14,122 nucleotides of DNA from an uncultured Bacilli bacterium (GTDB lineage: Bacteria; Bacillota_I; Bacilli_A; RF39; UBA660). The notes beneath the pieces are model-generated. The model searched no databases. It worked only from the letters and a program-made list of their open reading frames with translations, and was not told the origin of the DNA. Each line of letters opens with the position of its first letter. The first letter of the stretch is position 1. Below, one piece after another: positions 5,557 through 13,862 of the stretch. Position numbers and translations under genes: made by a program. The stretch covers positions 1 through 14,122 of the forward strand of contig CAKPHY010000029.1 in NCBI GenBank assembly GCA_934162285.1. Direction: 5' to 3'.

Positions 5557-6720
5557 TTAATTATAAAAATCATCTAAATATTCTTCTGTTTTAGTTTTTT
5601 TAATATCATTTTTGTAATAATCAATCATGGAATTTATGTAGTCAATATGTGAAATATATTTTATATCATTTTTAATTAAGATTTTATTTTTTAAATTTTT
5701 TAAAAATTCAATTTTATTTTCAATTATCGGTATTCTACTGTGGCTCCATGATTCAGAACGTGAGAAAAACTGAATAGATTTAAATATTTCGATATCAGTA
5801 CTTACTTTTAATAAGTATAATATCAATTCTTCTTTTGTCTGTTTATCTCTTTCACATATTACATAAAATATATTCCTAATTTTTTCTTTCTTTGACTTAT
5901 TATTCTCAATATATTTTTTAATCCATTTATTTTGAGTTTCTTTCGTGTTATTATCAGAATAATTAAATAGATAATGTAAATCTAAATAACCAAAGCATGA
6001 ATTCACTATTTCATTATATATATTTAATATTAATTTATCCGAATCATTATCTTTCCAAATATTTTCAATAATTTTGCTAATTTTTCCAGTATGATTTACT
6101 CCTTTATTTCTAATCAATTGTCTAAAAAGTTTATAGTTATTTTTAACTAATAAAAATCCCATATAGCCTTTATAATCAACATGACTATCGACAATTTTTA
6201 AGTATAAACATTCTAAAATATCTTTGTTATTAAATGCATTGTATATTTTTTGAATTTCTCCAAAATTATCTGTTAAACTGTTTGCATAACTTACTATTAA
6301 ACTAAATTCATCTAAATTAAGTATTTCTTTTGTGTAATTTTCAATTAGGGAAGAACTATATTTTGAATACCTTACAATTGTTGATAAATTTAAGGTATAT
6401 TTATTTTCATTATTCTGCTGCTCTTTCAGAAAATTTTCAATATTATTTAGATATTTTTCATCTACAAATGAATTTAATAAAAAACTTAAAAAGAAATATT
6501 TTGAATTGCTATTGCTTTTAACTAACAATTCAATAACTTCAGCCTGATTATTTATTAAAAACAAATAATCAGGATATGATTTGAAAGGACAATCATAATT
6601 TAAAAATTGTTCAAAGACTTCATTAAATATTTCATATTTTTTATTAATAATATATTTAAAGAGCAATGCAATAGAATTTTGAATTTTCCAATCATCAACT
6701 TTAACTTTATCATTCTCTAC
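5557..6720 (-). CDS. Helical C-terminal continuation of the STAND-type NTPase, in the -1 frame
   Basis: The frame is open for 387 codons from GTA at 6718-6720, directly at the A-AAA-AAG/TAG end of the NTPase gene. The first possible start is TTG at 6664-6666 (369 residues), but no ribosome binding site precedes it. The 18 codons before that TTG read VENDKVKVDDWKIQNSIA and join smoothly to the NTPase end (YFFETLKK), giving a continuous helical protein. The whole segment is Asn/Lys/Ile-rich and predicted helical, without catalytic motifs. This fits the helical-repeat sensor part of STAND proteins, which usually follows the NTPase. It is probably not an independent gene: it is reached by -1 frameshifting, or it is the cut-off tail of a gene broken by a one-base loss. 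Confidence 0.6.
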   Translation of the reverse strand, partial: VENDKVKVDDWKIQNSIALLFKYIINKKYEIFNEVFEQFLNYDCPFKSYPDYLFLINNQAEVIELLVKSNSNSKYFFLSFLLNSFVDEKYLNNIENFLKEQQNNENKYTLNLSTIVRYSKYSSSLIENYTKEILNLDEFSLIVSYANSLTDNFGEIQKIYNAFNNKDILECLYLKIVDSHVDYKGYMGFLLVKNNYKLFRQLIRNKGVNHTGKISKIIENIWKDNDSDKLILNIYNEIVNSCFGYLDLHYLFNYSDNNTKETQNKWIKKYIENNKSKKEKIRNIFYVICERDKQTKEELILYLLKVSTDIEIFKSIQFFSRSESWSHSRIPIIENKIEFLKNLKNKILIKNDIKYISHIDYINSMIDYYKNDIKKTKTEEYLDDFYN

Positions 6721-6728
6721 TTTTTTAA
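6717..6728 (-). promoter_or_regulatory. Candidate -1 frameshift site, A-AAA-AAG followed by TAG
   Basis: On the minus strand the last codons are TTA AAA AAG TAG. The heptamer A-AAA-AAG is the dnaX-type bacterial slippery sequence, and a one-base slip back continues as AAA AAA GTA GAG AAT into the 387-codon frame. I see no upstream Shine-Dalgarno-like stimulator and no strong downstream hairpin, so high efficiency is not assured. A run of seven A instead of six would also restore the frame, so a one-base deletion or read error is an equal candidate. Confidence 0.45.
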
Positions 6729-9167
6729 GGTTTCAAAAAAATATTTATAATCTATTAATGATGACTTAACTAACAGTTCATTTAGTTCAATATTTTCTTT
6801 ATCATAATCATACTTTTCAAAAATTCTTAATATGCCATATTCTTTATTTTGTTTATAATTCTGTATTGATTCTGTAACAGATATATTTCTTTTTTTGCAT
6901 GCCGTTTCAATAAAATCTAATACTTTGCATTGAGAAATATTAGGATTTCTCCATTTGAAGAATAGTTCCCTTTCTAATATTTGAAAATCATTTTTAATGA
7001 TATCAATTTGTTCATCTTCATGAGGCCATATAGAATAATCCATTAATAAACTTAAATAACAAGAATCATCAGTATAGAGTTTTATAAATATGTCAAATAA
7101 GAATTTCCTAAATTTGAATACATTTTCACAAGGTTGTAATGTAATTGTTAAAAGATTCAGTGTTCTAAAATCTTTACCTTGTTTACTTATGTGAAATTCA
7201 GTTTCTAAACAATATTTCAATGATTTTATTAATATAAGTTTTAGTATATTATTATATTCATTTTTTTCATTGTATTTATCAAATAATATTGAAATAATTT
7301 TTGTTTCAAGTTTAAAATCTGGATTTTGCTCTTTCATCAACCAAGAATCTTTTATACTTTTGCATATTTCATTATACAAGTCTGGTCTTTTCATTAAATA
7401 CGAAATCAGCAATTTAAAAGCAATTTCTGCATAATCAGAATTTTTAATATCAGCTAATATTTCAAGTATTTCATTATCCATATAAACATTATCTTTATAT
7501 TGTATTTCTTGTGGAATATCTATTTGTTTTTCTGAATTAATTTTACTTTCTATAATAGTTAAAGTTTTTGGAATATTTATATTATGAAATGATTTAAAAA
7601 ATAAATCATCATTCTTATAGTTATCTTTCTCCCAAACAGTGTTTATTTCGCTTATTATATATTCTAGTTCTTCATTGCTAAAAAATATCTCATTTATCAT
7701 ATTAATGGCATTTATAAATTTGTTTATAAATTTTGGATATATTTTTATTAATAAATCAGAAACTTTTATTTCTTTAAGTTCTATTAAGTACTTATATATA
7801 ATATAATTTGCAAAATTTTGGTCACTAATTTTTATTGCTTCATCATTATAAAACTCAATTAATTCTAAATCTCTCAAATTTTTATATTCTTTGATATTAT
7901 ATATTTCTATATTTTTTAATGCTTTTTTTATTTCTTGGTTTTCTATACTGAATGGTGAAAGAAGAGAAATATAAAACAACATTTTTATTTGAGAGATTGT
8001 TAATTTATTTTCTTCTATAATCTTATCATAATAATTTTTGAATACATCTAGTATACTATTTAAATTTTTTAGTTTTCCATCTAATATTGATTGAGAAGCC
8101 ATTATAGCAATTCTAGGATTTCCATTTGAAATTTTTAATATTTGTTGTTGCCAATTTTTATTTTTAATATTAAAAGAATTTTCAAGTATTTTTATAAGGC
8201 CATTTTCTTCCATTTTATTTAGCGTATATACATTAGGTTTAATCCCATAGTTATTTAACTTGTTCAGAGTTTCATTTAAAAGATAATCTCTTATTGTGGC
8301 TACAATTTTTATGTTTTTATTTTCGTTAGTAATTATATAATCAATAAAGCTTTGAATCTGATGCAAATTATTAATGTCATCTATAAATATTAAATAATTT
8401 TTATTATTCTCTAATGTAGTCTTTATATCATCATATATATCTTTCCCATTTGGTCTAATGCATAAGCAACATAGATTTTCTTTTATCTCCAAGTATCTAC
8501 ATATCTCAAGTGCAATTTTAGTTTTACCTATTCCTGGTTTACCCGTAAGTAATAATAATGTTTCAGTATTATTGATGTGATTAACAATTTCTTCTTTTTC
8601 TGTTCTTTCTATGTATTCTAGAGATAATGGGGAATTAACAGAAAATTTATCATATCGTTTTATAAAATCATCTATATCACTTATTTGATTTGTATCAATA
8701 GGAATTTGCAAATAATCACTTGCTAAACTTTGGTAATTCTCACAAATATCATGTGCCATTGAATCTATGTCAATAAGTTCTATGATTGTATCTTTGTATA
8801 GAGTAGTTAATCTAGTATAATCACCTGGTTTTATATTTGTATTTGTATGAAAGCAAATTATCTCTTTAACTCTATCTTGAGATATTCCAGTTTTACTTTC
8901 AGAGTATGCATCTTTAATATCCGACTCTAACTTTGATATAGATTTTTTCTCGACTGTTCCATACATAAGTAATGAATATGTTCCATCATCATTTACATTG
9001 TACGAATCAGGGATACCGATTGTAGTTTTATTAGTTCCTTCCTTACTACCTATGTCATGCACATTTTTATATTCTTTTTTCTTTATAATATAATCTGCAC
9101 AAAATCTTTGGTATTCTCCTGGACCAAGCCCTAAAATTCCTTGCTGCACTTTTAAAAATTTGGACAA
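6717..9167 (-). CDS. PD-(D/E)XK nuclease-STAND NTPase fusion, probable antiviral effector (N-terminal 816 residues)
   Basis: Start TTG at 9165-9167 follows AAAGGAGG at 7 bases. Residues 1 to about 130 look like a restriction-endonuclease-type domain: E18, then PD at 53-54 and ExK at 73-75 give a PD-X18-ExK motif. The STAND-type P-loop NTPase follows, with Walker A GKPGIGKT (209-216), Walker B YLIFIDD (258-264), VATIRD as a sensor-like motif (289-294), and the NGNPRIA stretch (348-354) with the GxP typical of STAND winged-helix junctions. From about 360 on the protein is helical, with no clear motifs. The layout fits nSTAND/Avs-like antiviral proteins, in which binding of a phage protein causes assembly and activates the nuclease. 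The target is unknown. It is the fourth gene of the type III restriction operon, 36 bases after res. The ORF appears cut short by a frame break; the full protein would be about 1203 residues. Confidence 0.75.
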   Translation of the reverse strand: MSKFLKVQQGILGLGPGEYQRFCADYIIKKKEYKNVHDIGSKEGTNKTTIGIPDSYNVNDDGTYSLLMYGTVEKKSISKLESDIKDAYSESKTGISQDRVKEIICFHTNTNIKPGDYTRLTTLYKDTIIELIDIDSMAHDICENYQSLASDYLQIPIDTNQISDIDDFIKRYDKFSVNSPLSLEYIERTEKEEIVNHINNTETLLLLTGKPGIGKTKIALEICRYLEIKENLCCLCIRPNGKDIYDDIKTTLENNKNYLIFIDDINNLHQIQSFIDYIITNENKNIKIVATIRDYLLNETLNKLNNYGIKPNVYTLNKMEENGLIKILENSFNIKNKNWQQQILKISNGNPRIAIMASQSILDGKLKNLNSILDVFKNYYDKIIEENKLTISQIKMLFYISLLSPFSIENQEIKKALKNIEIYNIKEYKNLRDLELIEFYNDEAIKISDQNFANYIIYKYLIELKEIKVSDLLIKIYPKFINKFINAINMINEIFFSNEELEYIISEINTVWEKDNYKNDDLFFKSFHNINIPKTLTIIESKINSEKQIDIPQEIQYKDNVYMDNEILEILADIKNSDYAEIAFKLLISYLMKRPDLYNEICKSIKDSWLMKEQNPDFKLETKIISILFDKYNEKNEYNNILKLILIKSLKYCLETEFHISKQGKDFRTLNLLTITLQPCENVFKFRKFLFDIFIKLYTDDSCYLSLLMDYSIWPHEDEQIDIIKNDFQILERELFFKWRNPNISQCKVLDFIETACKKRNISVTESIQNYKQNKEYGILRIFEKYDYDKENIELNELLVKSSLIDYKYFFETLKK

Positions 9168-9203
9168 TTAAATTCCTCCTTTCACTTATATTTAAAATAA
9201 TTA

Positions 9204-11402
9204 CTAAAAAATATTATCTAACAATTTCCAATTATCATTTTCCATATCTTCTATGTATTCAGTATTGCAAAGATATAATGAGTCGTTTTTATCATAATCT
9301 CTTACAAATCCCCAATTAACGTTATATTTGTTAGCATATTGCTTTAATGCTTCAAACTTATTTTCAACTTTAATATCAATATTTTTTGATTCACCATCAG
9401 CATTTTCACCGCCTTTGGTTTCAATAATCCAGATTTTATTCTCTTTATCACAAACAATAAAGTCAGGGTAGAAGTGCCATTTATGATTTACCGCATCAAT
9501 ATATACTATTGAGAAATAATCATTAGAAGATTCACCATTCTTATAGAACCATTTAATATTTTCGTTGTTTTCACAAAAATACTCAAACATTCTTTCACTT
9601 TTAGATTTAATTGTACTATTGGGATAATTCATATAAATTGATTTTTCATAAATCGTTGTATCTTTCATTTTAGGATCATACTTAATATAATCCATCTCTG
9701 GTACTTTCCAGTCAATAATTTTTAATTCATCAAATTTCATTTTTATTTGTCTTGCTTTTTGTGAAACTGCTTCTTGAAAGTCATGTTTTAACACATCTTC
9801 ATTATTTATAACAAAAGCATAAAACTCGAGTAGTGATAAATCAACAAATTTCTTTGTAAATAACTTTCCTCTAAAGAACATTCTTTCAAGCATTAGTCTT
9901 GTCCTATCATATCGCATACCAATTTTAGATGATATAGTATTAATTGAATGTCTTAATTCAAATCCATTTTTATTTGTACTTACTTCTGATTGAACCTTTA
10001 TTCTATTAGCATTTTCTAATTCATCTGAATTAATCCTAACGATTTTATCTTGTACTATGTAATTATCAATAGTATCTTTAAATATATATCCATTTGCTTC
10101 TAATATAGTTTGATTATTCTTTTTATTATTTGTTAGATTATATTTTTCAATATAATAGTTATGAAGAATATTAAAAGTTTGTCTTTCATCAAACCCATCA
10201 AAGGCATTATCAAAAGTTATCTTTTTCAAACTGAAATTTTTGTATTCATTTTTTAAAAACACAACCTTAGTATCATAAGCATTAGAACCAAGTTCTTGTT
10301 TTACAGATTGTTCATACTTTTCATCAAATGTATATAAATAACAATTATCTAGTAGCACATTATCATAATGATGAGCTTGTGGCATTCTTCTGATTCTTCC
10401 AATAGTCTGTGTTTCAAAATCTTCACTCATATTATCACGAAGTTTAACAAGTATTTTTGCTCTTGGACAATCCCAACCTGTTGAAATTGCTTGTTTCATT
10501 ATTAAAATTGCCTGATTAGATTCATTATTTTCAATATCTTCAATGTTTTCTTTTCTATCTGATAGCCATATTGCTAAATTCTGTCTATCATAAGAATATT
10601 CTTTTTGTTCAAGTATTTTTTCAATTTGCTTTATTAAGTCATCTGACTTGCTAGGCACCTGAATAATAATAAGAGGATTTACTTGAATACCCAATTTTAA
10701 ATATTCTTCTTTAATTGCCTTTCTTTTGTTTATTGCAAGTTCTAGTAAATATTCATGCTCATTTGAAAGAGTAGATTCATTAGAAACATTTTCATTTATA
10801 TATAATGCTCTTGTAATTAGTCCAGCATTTATTACTTCTAATTCATCAATTTTAATAAATTCAGCTTCTTTATTAGTTTTTGTAGTAGCACTAACTCTAA
10901 CAATATATTCAGGATTCATATATTCAATAATGGCTTCTGCTTTAACAGTTTTATTTAAATGTTCCTCATCAACTATAATAATAAATTTATAGCCATTATT
11001 ATGTGCCTCATGAACTCTTTCATATAAATTTTTTCTTTCGGCTTCTTTTAGGGCATTATTTCCTTTTTTGGTAATTGTTTCCCAATTTATAAATGCTGTG
11101 TCTTTGGCATCAAAACCTTGAAGTAGCACATCTTGAATATTTTTAGTATTATGATGTGGTAAAAATTTAACCATTTTCTTTCTGCTTTGTTCTTCTAAAT
11201 CTCCTTTACCAGGAGTAAGCCAAACAAAGATTACCTTATTATTTTCTTTTAAATATTCTTCAATGTATGAAAGTAAAATAATAGTTTTGCCACTACCAGT
11301 GGGGGCTTGTAATAATACTTCCTTTTTACTACCAATAGAAGTAGCGTCCAATAGTTTATTTACTGTATTTATTTGAAAATCTTTTAATTTAATTCCTTGC
11401 AT
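9204..11402 (-). CDS. res: Type III restriction enzyme Res subunit (helicase-nuclease)
   Basis: This 732-residue superfamily 2 protein has Walker A APTGSGKT at 33-40, motif II DEEH at 145-148, motif III SATT at 171-174, motif V AISTGWDCPRA at 305-315, and motif VI QTIGRIRRMP at 332-341. The C-terminal nuclease has PD at 646-647 and ETK at 661-663 (HFYPDF...WIIETKGG). Res uses ATP to move or signal along DNA after Mod recognises an unmethylated site, and then cuts DNA. It is shorter than the EcoP15I-type Res (about 970 residues) but has all core motifs, so it looks intact. The ATG follows GGAGGT, which lies inside the 3' end of mod; the two genes are 2 bases apart and probably translationally coupled. 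Confidence 0.92.
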   Translation of the reverse strand: MQGIKLKDFQINTVNKLLDATSIGSKKEVLLQAPTGSGKTIILLSYIEEYLKENNKVIFVWLTPGKGDLEEQSRKKMVKFLPHHNTKNIQDVLLQGFDAKDTAFINWETITKKGNNALKEAERKNLYERVHEAHNNGYKFIIIVDEEHLNKTVKAEAIIEYMNPEYIVRVSATTKTNKEAEFIKIDELEVINAGLITRALYINENVSNESTLSNEHEYLLELAINKRKAIKEEYLKLGIQVNPLIIIQVPSKSDDLIKQIEKILEQKEYSYDRQNLAIWLSDRKENIEDIENNESNQAILIMKQAISTGWDCPRAKILVKLRDNMSEDFETQTIGRIRRMPQAHHYDNVLLDNCYLYTFDEKYEQSVKQELGSNAYDTKVVFLKNEYKNFSLKKITFDNAFDGFDERQTFNILHNYYIEKYNLTNNKKNNQTILEANGYIFKDTIDNYIVQDKIVRINSDELENANRIKVQSEVSTNKNGFELRHSINTISSKIGMRYDRTRLMLERMFFRGKLFTKKFVDLSLLEFYAFVINNEDVLKHDFQEAVSQKARQIKMKFDELKIIDWKVPEMDYIKYDPKMKDTTIYEKSIYMNYPNSTIKSKSERMFEYFCENNENIKWFYKNGESSNDYFSIVYIDAVNHKWHFYPDFIVCDKENKIWIIETKGGENADGESKNIDIKVENKFEALKQYANKYNVNWGFVRDYDKNDSLYLCNTEYIEDMENDNWKLLDNIF

Positions 11403-11404
11403 TA

Positions 11405-13006
11405 TTACATTACCTCCATAATTTCATCTTCAAAGTAATATTCTGGTATTATATATACTTCAATATTATTATTTTCAAAAATATTTTCTTGTTCACTTGT
11501 CAAAAGAATGTCTGATGAAATATAAACTTTTTCGCATATCTCTAATTCATTTTCATTAGTACTGAATTTATCTAATTCATCCTCATTTAAGTAAACTCTA
11601 ATTTTATTATCATCAATCTCGATTCCATTTTCTAACTGAATAAGATTTTTAATGTTTATAAGCAAATTGTTGTGTAAATCTTCTGTTTCAGTATTTATTC
11701 TTGGAATATAAGCACAACAATAGTATTTTAGATTTGATTTTAAAGGATTATATTTTCCATATCCAGTTATAACATTTTTAATTCGTTTATATGTTATTTC
11801 TTCACATATATTATTTTCATTATTAGTACATAAAATAAACTGGCGTTTTCCATTATCTTCTTTGTTCAATTCTAATACTGCTTGAGCTGTTGTACCAGAT
11901 CCAGCAAAAAAATCCAATATAACAGAATCTTTTTTAGAAGCAATTTTTAGCAATTGTTTAATTAAAGATTTGGGCTTTGAAAATGAGAAATCAATTTTAA
12001 GATTTCTTAAATCATCAGCAGCGTCTTCATTAACACCAACATTATCAAACCAATTATTTGCAACTTGACCATCAGAATCATCTAAATATATTTTTAAATA
12101 AGGCGTTCCAGTTTCAGTCCAATAGATTTCTCCATTCCTATTTTTTTCCTCAAAAAACTCTTTATTTCTTATACTTTTAATAGTTTTTTTTATACCGTTG
12201 GGGGATATTATTTCTAAAATATTTTTACCTCTGGTATTATCTACAATTGTTCCTCTTCTGAATTTTCTTCCTGTTTTTTCATCAGTGTATCGATATTCTT
12301 TTAAAGCAGTTGACTTTAAATCTATTTTATTAAAATAGTGAGTATTTTTATTTTTTGTATAACATAATATATATTCTCCAACAATAGCTAGTTGTTTTGC
12401 ACTATTATTTTGTGACTCACTTCTTTTCCAGTGAATCGAAGTTACAAAGTCACTTTCTCCAAAAATATCATCACATAATAGTTTTAATTGTGCAAATTCG
12501 TTATCATCTATACTTATGAATATGGTGCCATTACTTGAAAGTAATTCATTGGCAATTTCCAATCTTTTTTTCATGAACGATAACCATTTTGAATGTCGGT
12601 AACTGTCTTCTGAATCTACATAACAATCATTATATACAAAATCTTTATTTCCAGTATTATATGGAGGATCTATGTATATAACATCAATTTTTTCTTTATG
12701 AGTTTTTTCTAATAAGTATAAACTGTGAAGATTATCTCCCTCTAATAAAAAGTTAAATTTTTCATTTGGATTATTTACGATTTCTTTATCTTTTATTTCT
12801 TCAAAAGTTGGGATTTGAGTTTCTAGTTCTTTGTCAACACGTTCCTCATGTTCTTCCCAAATAAGACCATATTTTTTTTTAGTCAATTCACTTTCAATCA
12901 TAGATAGATTTGTTAACATTTTTTCGTCAGTAATATTCTTTTTTATTTCGCTAATTGTATTTAGCATTTTATCTCTTCTAATTTTAGAAAGGTTAGTTGT
13001 CTCCAT
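11405..13006 (-). CDS. mod: Type III restriction-modification DNA methyltransferase (Mod), beta-class
   Basis: This 533-residue protein has DPPYN (113-117, methyl-transfer catalytic motif IV) before DFFAGSGT (365-372, SAM-binding motif I), the order of beta-class N6-adenine or N4-cytosine methyltransferases. The segment between them (about 190-340) is the likely target-recognition region. Its charged N-terminus (1-85) and a C-terminal domain (about 430-533) are typical of type III Mod proteins. The recognition site cannot be read from sequence; N6-adenine is the usual product in type III systems. The start is set by AAAGGAGG 6 bases before ATG. The first 14 bases overlap the end of the regulator gene, and res follows 2 bases after the stop, so the three form one transcript. 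Confidence 0.93.
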   Translation of the reverse strand: METTNLSKIRRDKMLNTISEIKKNITDEKMLTNLSMIESELTKKKYGLIWEEHEERVDKELETQIPTFEEIKDKEIVNNPNEKFNFLLEGDNLHSLYLLEKTHKEKIDVIYIDPPYNTGNKDFVYNDCYVDSEDSYRHSKWLSFMKKRLEIANELLSSNGTIFISIDDNEFAQLKLLCDDIFGESDFVTSIHWKRSESQNNSAKQLAIVGEYILCYTKNKNTHYFNKIDLKSTALKEYRYTDEKTGRKFRRGTIVDNTRGKNILEIISPNGIKKTIKSIRNKEFFEEKNRNGEIYWTETGTPYLKIYLDDSDGQVANNWFDNVGVNEDAADDLRNLKIDFSFSKPKSLIKQLLKIASKKDSVILDFFAGSGTTAQAVLELNKEDNGKRQFILCTNNENNICEEITYKRIKNVITGYGKYNPLKSNLKYYCCAYIPRINTETEDLHNNLLINIKNLIQLENGIEIDDNKIRVYLNEDELDKFSTNENELEICEKVYISSDILLTSEQENIFENNNIEVYIIPEYYFEDEIMEVM

Positions 13007-13217
13007 TATTTTCCTCCTTTGATTTTATTTCTACAACATCATTTAAAGTGCATTTTAAAACATCACATATTCTAACTAATGTTTCTAAAGGTACTGATTC
13101 ATTTCGTCCCATTTTTGCCATAGCATTAGTACTAATTTTTGCTTGTTTGCATAGTTCTGTTTTATTAATATTTTTATCAATCATTAACTTCCATAGTTTA
13201 TTATAATCTAATATCAT
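12993..13217 (-). CDS. Xre/Cro-CI-type HTH regulator of the restriction operon
   Basis: The 74-residue protein is a single helix-turn-helix domain. The HTH pair is about KTELCKQAKI (19-28) and STNAMAKMGRN (29-39), followed by LETLVRICDVLKCTLNDVVEI (44-64), the usual helices of small Cro/CI proteins. The ribosome binding site AGAGGT precedes ATG. It is the first gene of the operon, and its 3' end overlaps mod by 14 bases. Small regulators of this kind act as control proteins of restriction systems. It probably binds near its own promoter, where spaced half-sites overlap the -35 (13276-13300). Whether it represses or activates cannot be told. Confidence 0.88.
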   Translation of the reverse strand: MILDYNKLWKLMIDKNINKTELCKQAKISTNAMAKMGRNESVPLETLVRICDVLKCTLNDVVEIKSKEENNGDN

Positions 13218-13250
13218 TTTTAACCTCTATTCATTTTTTGTTACATATTT

Positions 13251-13279
13251 ATTTTAACATTTTGTCTTTCATATATCAA
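13251..13279 (-). promoter_or_regulatory. Promoter of the restriction/STAND operon
   Basis: The minus strand has TTGATA (13274-13279), a 17-base spacer and TAAAAT (13251-13256). The start is expected about 25 bases upstream of the regulator's ATG. No other good promoter is obvious within the genes of the operon, so it probably drives all four. Confidence 0.65.
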
Positions 13280-13300
13280 GTAATCCTTGAAAAAATCAAG
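13276..13300. promoter_or_regulatory. Candidate operator: three CTTGA half-sites at 10-base spacing
   Basis: TCAAG at 13276-13280, CTTGA at 13286-13290 and TCAAG at 13296-13300 alternate in orientation at exact 10-base steps, placing them on one face of the helix. The first overlaps the -35 hexamer of the operon promoter. This suits binding of the dimeric Xre-type regulator encoded directly downstream. The link to that protein is an inference. Confidence 0.4.
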
Positions 13301-13432
13301 ATAGTGTTTTTTGGCTTATGGAGTTCTTATTTTGAGGTAAAGGGGATGGGAATTTCCCACATACGAATTTGTACGGGAGTATAAATTCAGTGCTGGCTAG
13401 ACATATATTTTATTCCCATATTCAAGAAAAAT
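13301..13432. other. Non-coding interval upstream of the restriction operon
   Basis: No open frame with a ribosome binding site is seen. It contains a 13-base palindrome, TGGGAATTTCCCA (13347-13359), followed by the imperfect palindrome TACGAATTTGTA (13363-13374). GGGAGTATAA at 13375-13384 is a 10-base word also found on the minus strand in leader copy 1. These may be protein-binding sites or a remnant of a related leader, but the evidence is thin. Confidence 0.25.
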
Positions 13433-13474
13433 AAAAAGAAGATTAAATTATTTTGATAATTTTTTCCTCTTTTT
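13433..13474. terminator. Imperfect terminator after tnpV
   Basis: AAAAAGA (13433-13439) pairs with TCTTTTT (13468-13474), and AAATTA (13445-13450) pairs with a matching inner arm (13457-13462), with mismatches between the two. T-rich tracts flank it on both strands. It lies just past the stop of tnpV and isolates the mobile-element genes from the restriction operon. Confidence 0.5.
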
Positions 13475-13484
13475 TAAAGATTAT

Positions 13485-13841
13485 TTATATAAAAACATAT
13501 TCATTTAAGACAATTTCTTCTGCTGTATTTTTATAGTTGTTCATTAATTTTGTCCATTCCAATGGATTTAATTCTTTGTTTTTTTCAGACAGTCTTTCAT
13601 CATTCTTAATATAATTTTCCATTAGTTCTTTATAATAATTCTCACAAGAATCACTGACTAAAAGAAGATGATGAGTTAATTTATTTGTCATCAATAATGT
13701 CTCATAAAGTGCTTGCTTGTTTTGTGCAATAAAGTGTAATCTTAATATTCCATATCTTCCAAGCCTTCCATAATTTTCGCCTTTTTCTAAATATAAATCT
13801 GGTAGTAAATAATCTCCTTTTCTTGTATAAGTAACTTTCAT
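13485..13841 (-). CDS. tnpV: TnpV family transposon-encoded protein
   Basis: The 118-residue product matches what I know of TnpV: MKVTYTRKGDYLLPDL at the start, GRYGILRL at 28-35, and LEWTKLMNNYKNTAEEIVLNE at 94-114. The length is normal, so it looks intact. TnpV is found on Tn4451-type and other integrative elements of Bacillota; its function is not established. The ribosome binding site AAAGGA lies about 10 bases before ATG. Its presence marks this side of the window as mobile-element DNA, though no recombinase is in view. Confidence 0.88.
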   Translation of the reverse strand: MKVTYTRKGDYLLPDLYLEKGENYGRLGRYGILRLHFIAQNKQALYETLLMTNKLTHHLLLVSDSCENYYKELMENYIKNDERLSEKNKELNPLEWTKLMNNYKNTAEEIVLNEYVFI

Positions 13842-13862
13842 TTTTTATCATTCCTTTCTTAT

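Noticed and set aside
6664..6720. Independent start for the 369-codon ORF at TTG 6664-6666
   Set aside because: No Shine-Dalgarno sequence upstream, and the frame is open and protein-like for 18 further codons up to the slippery site, so a separate gene is unlikely.
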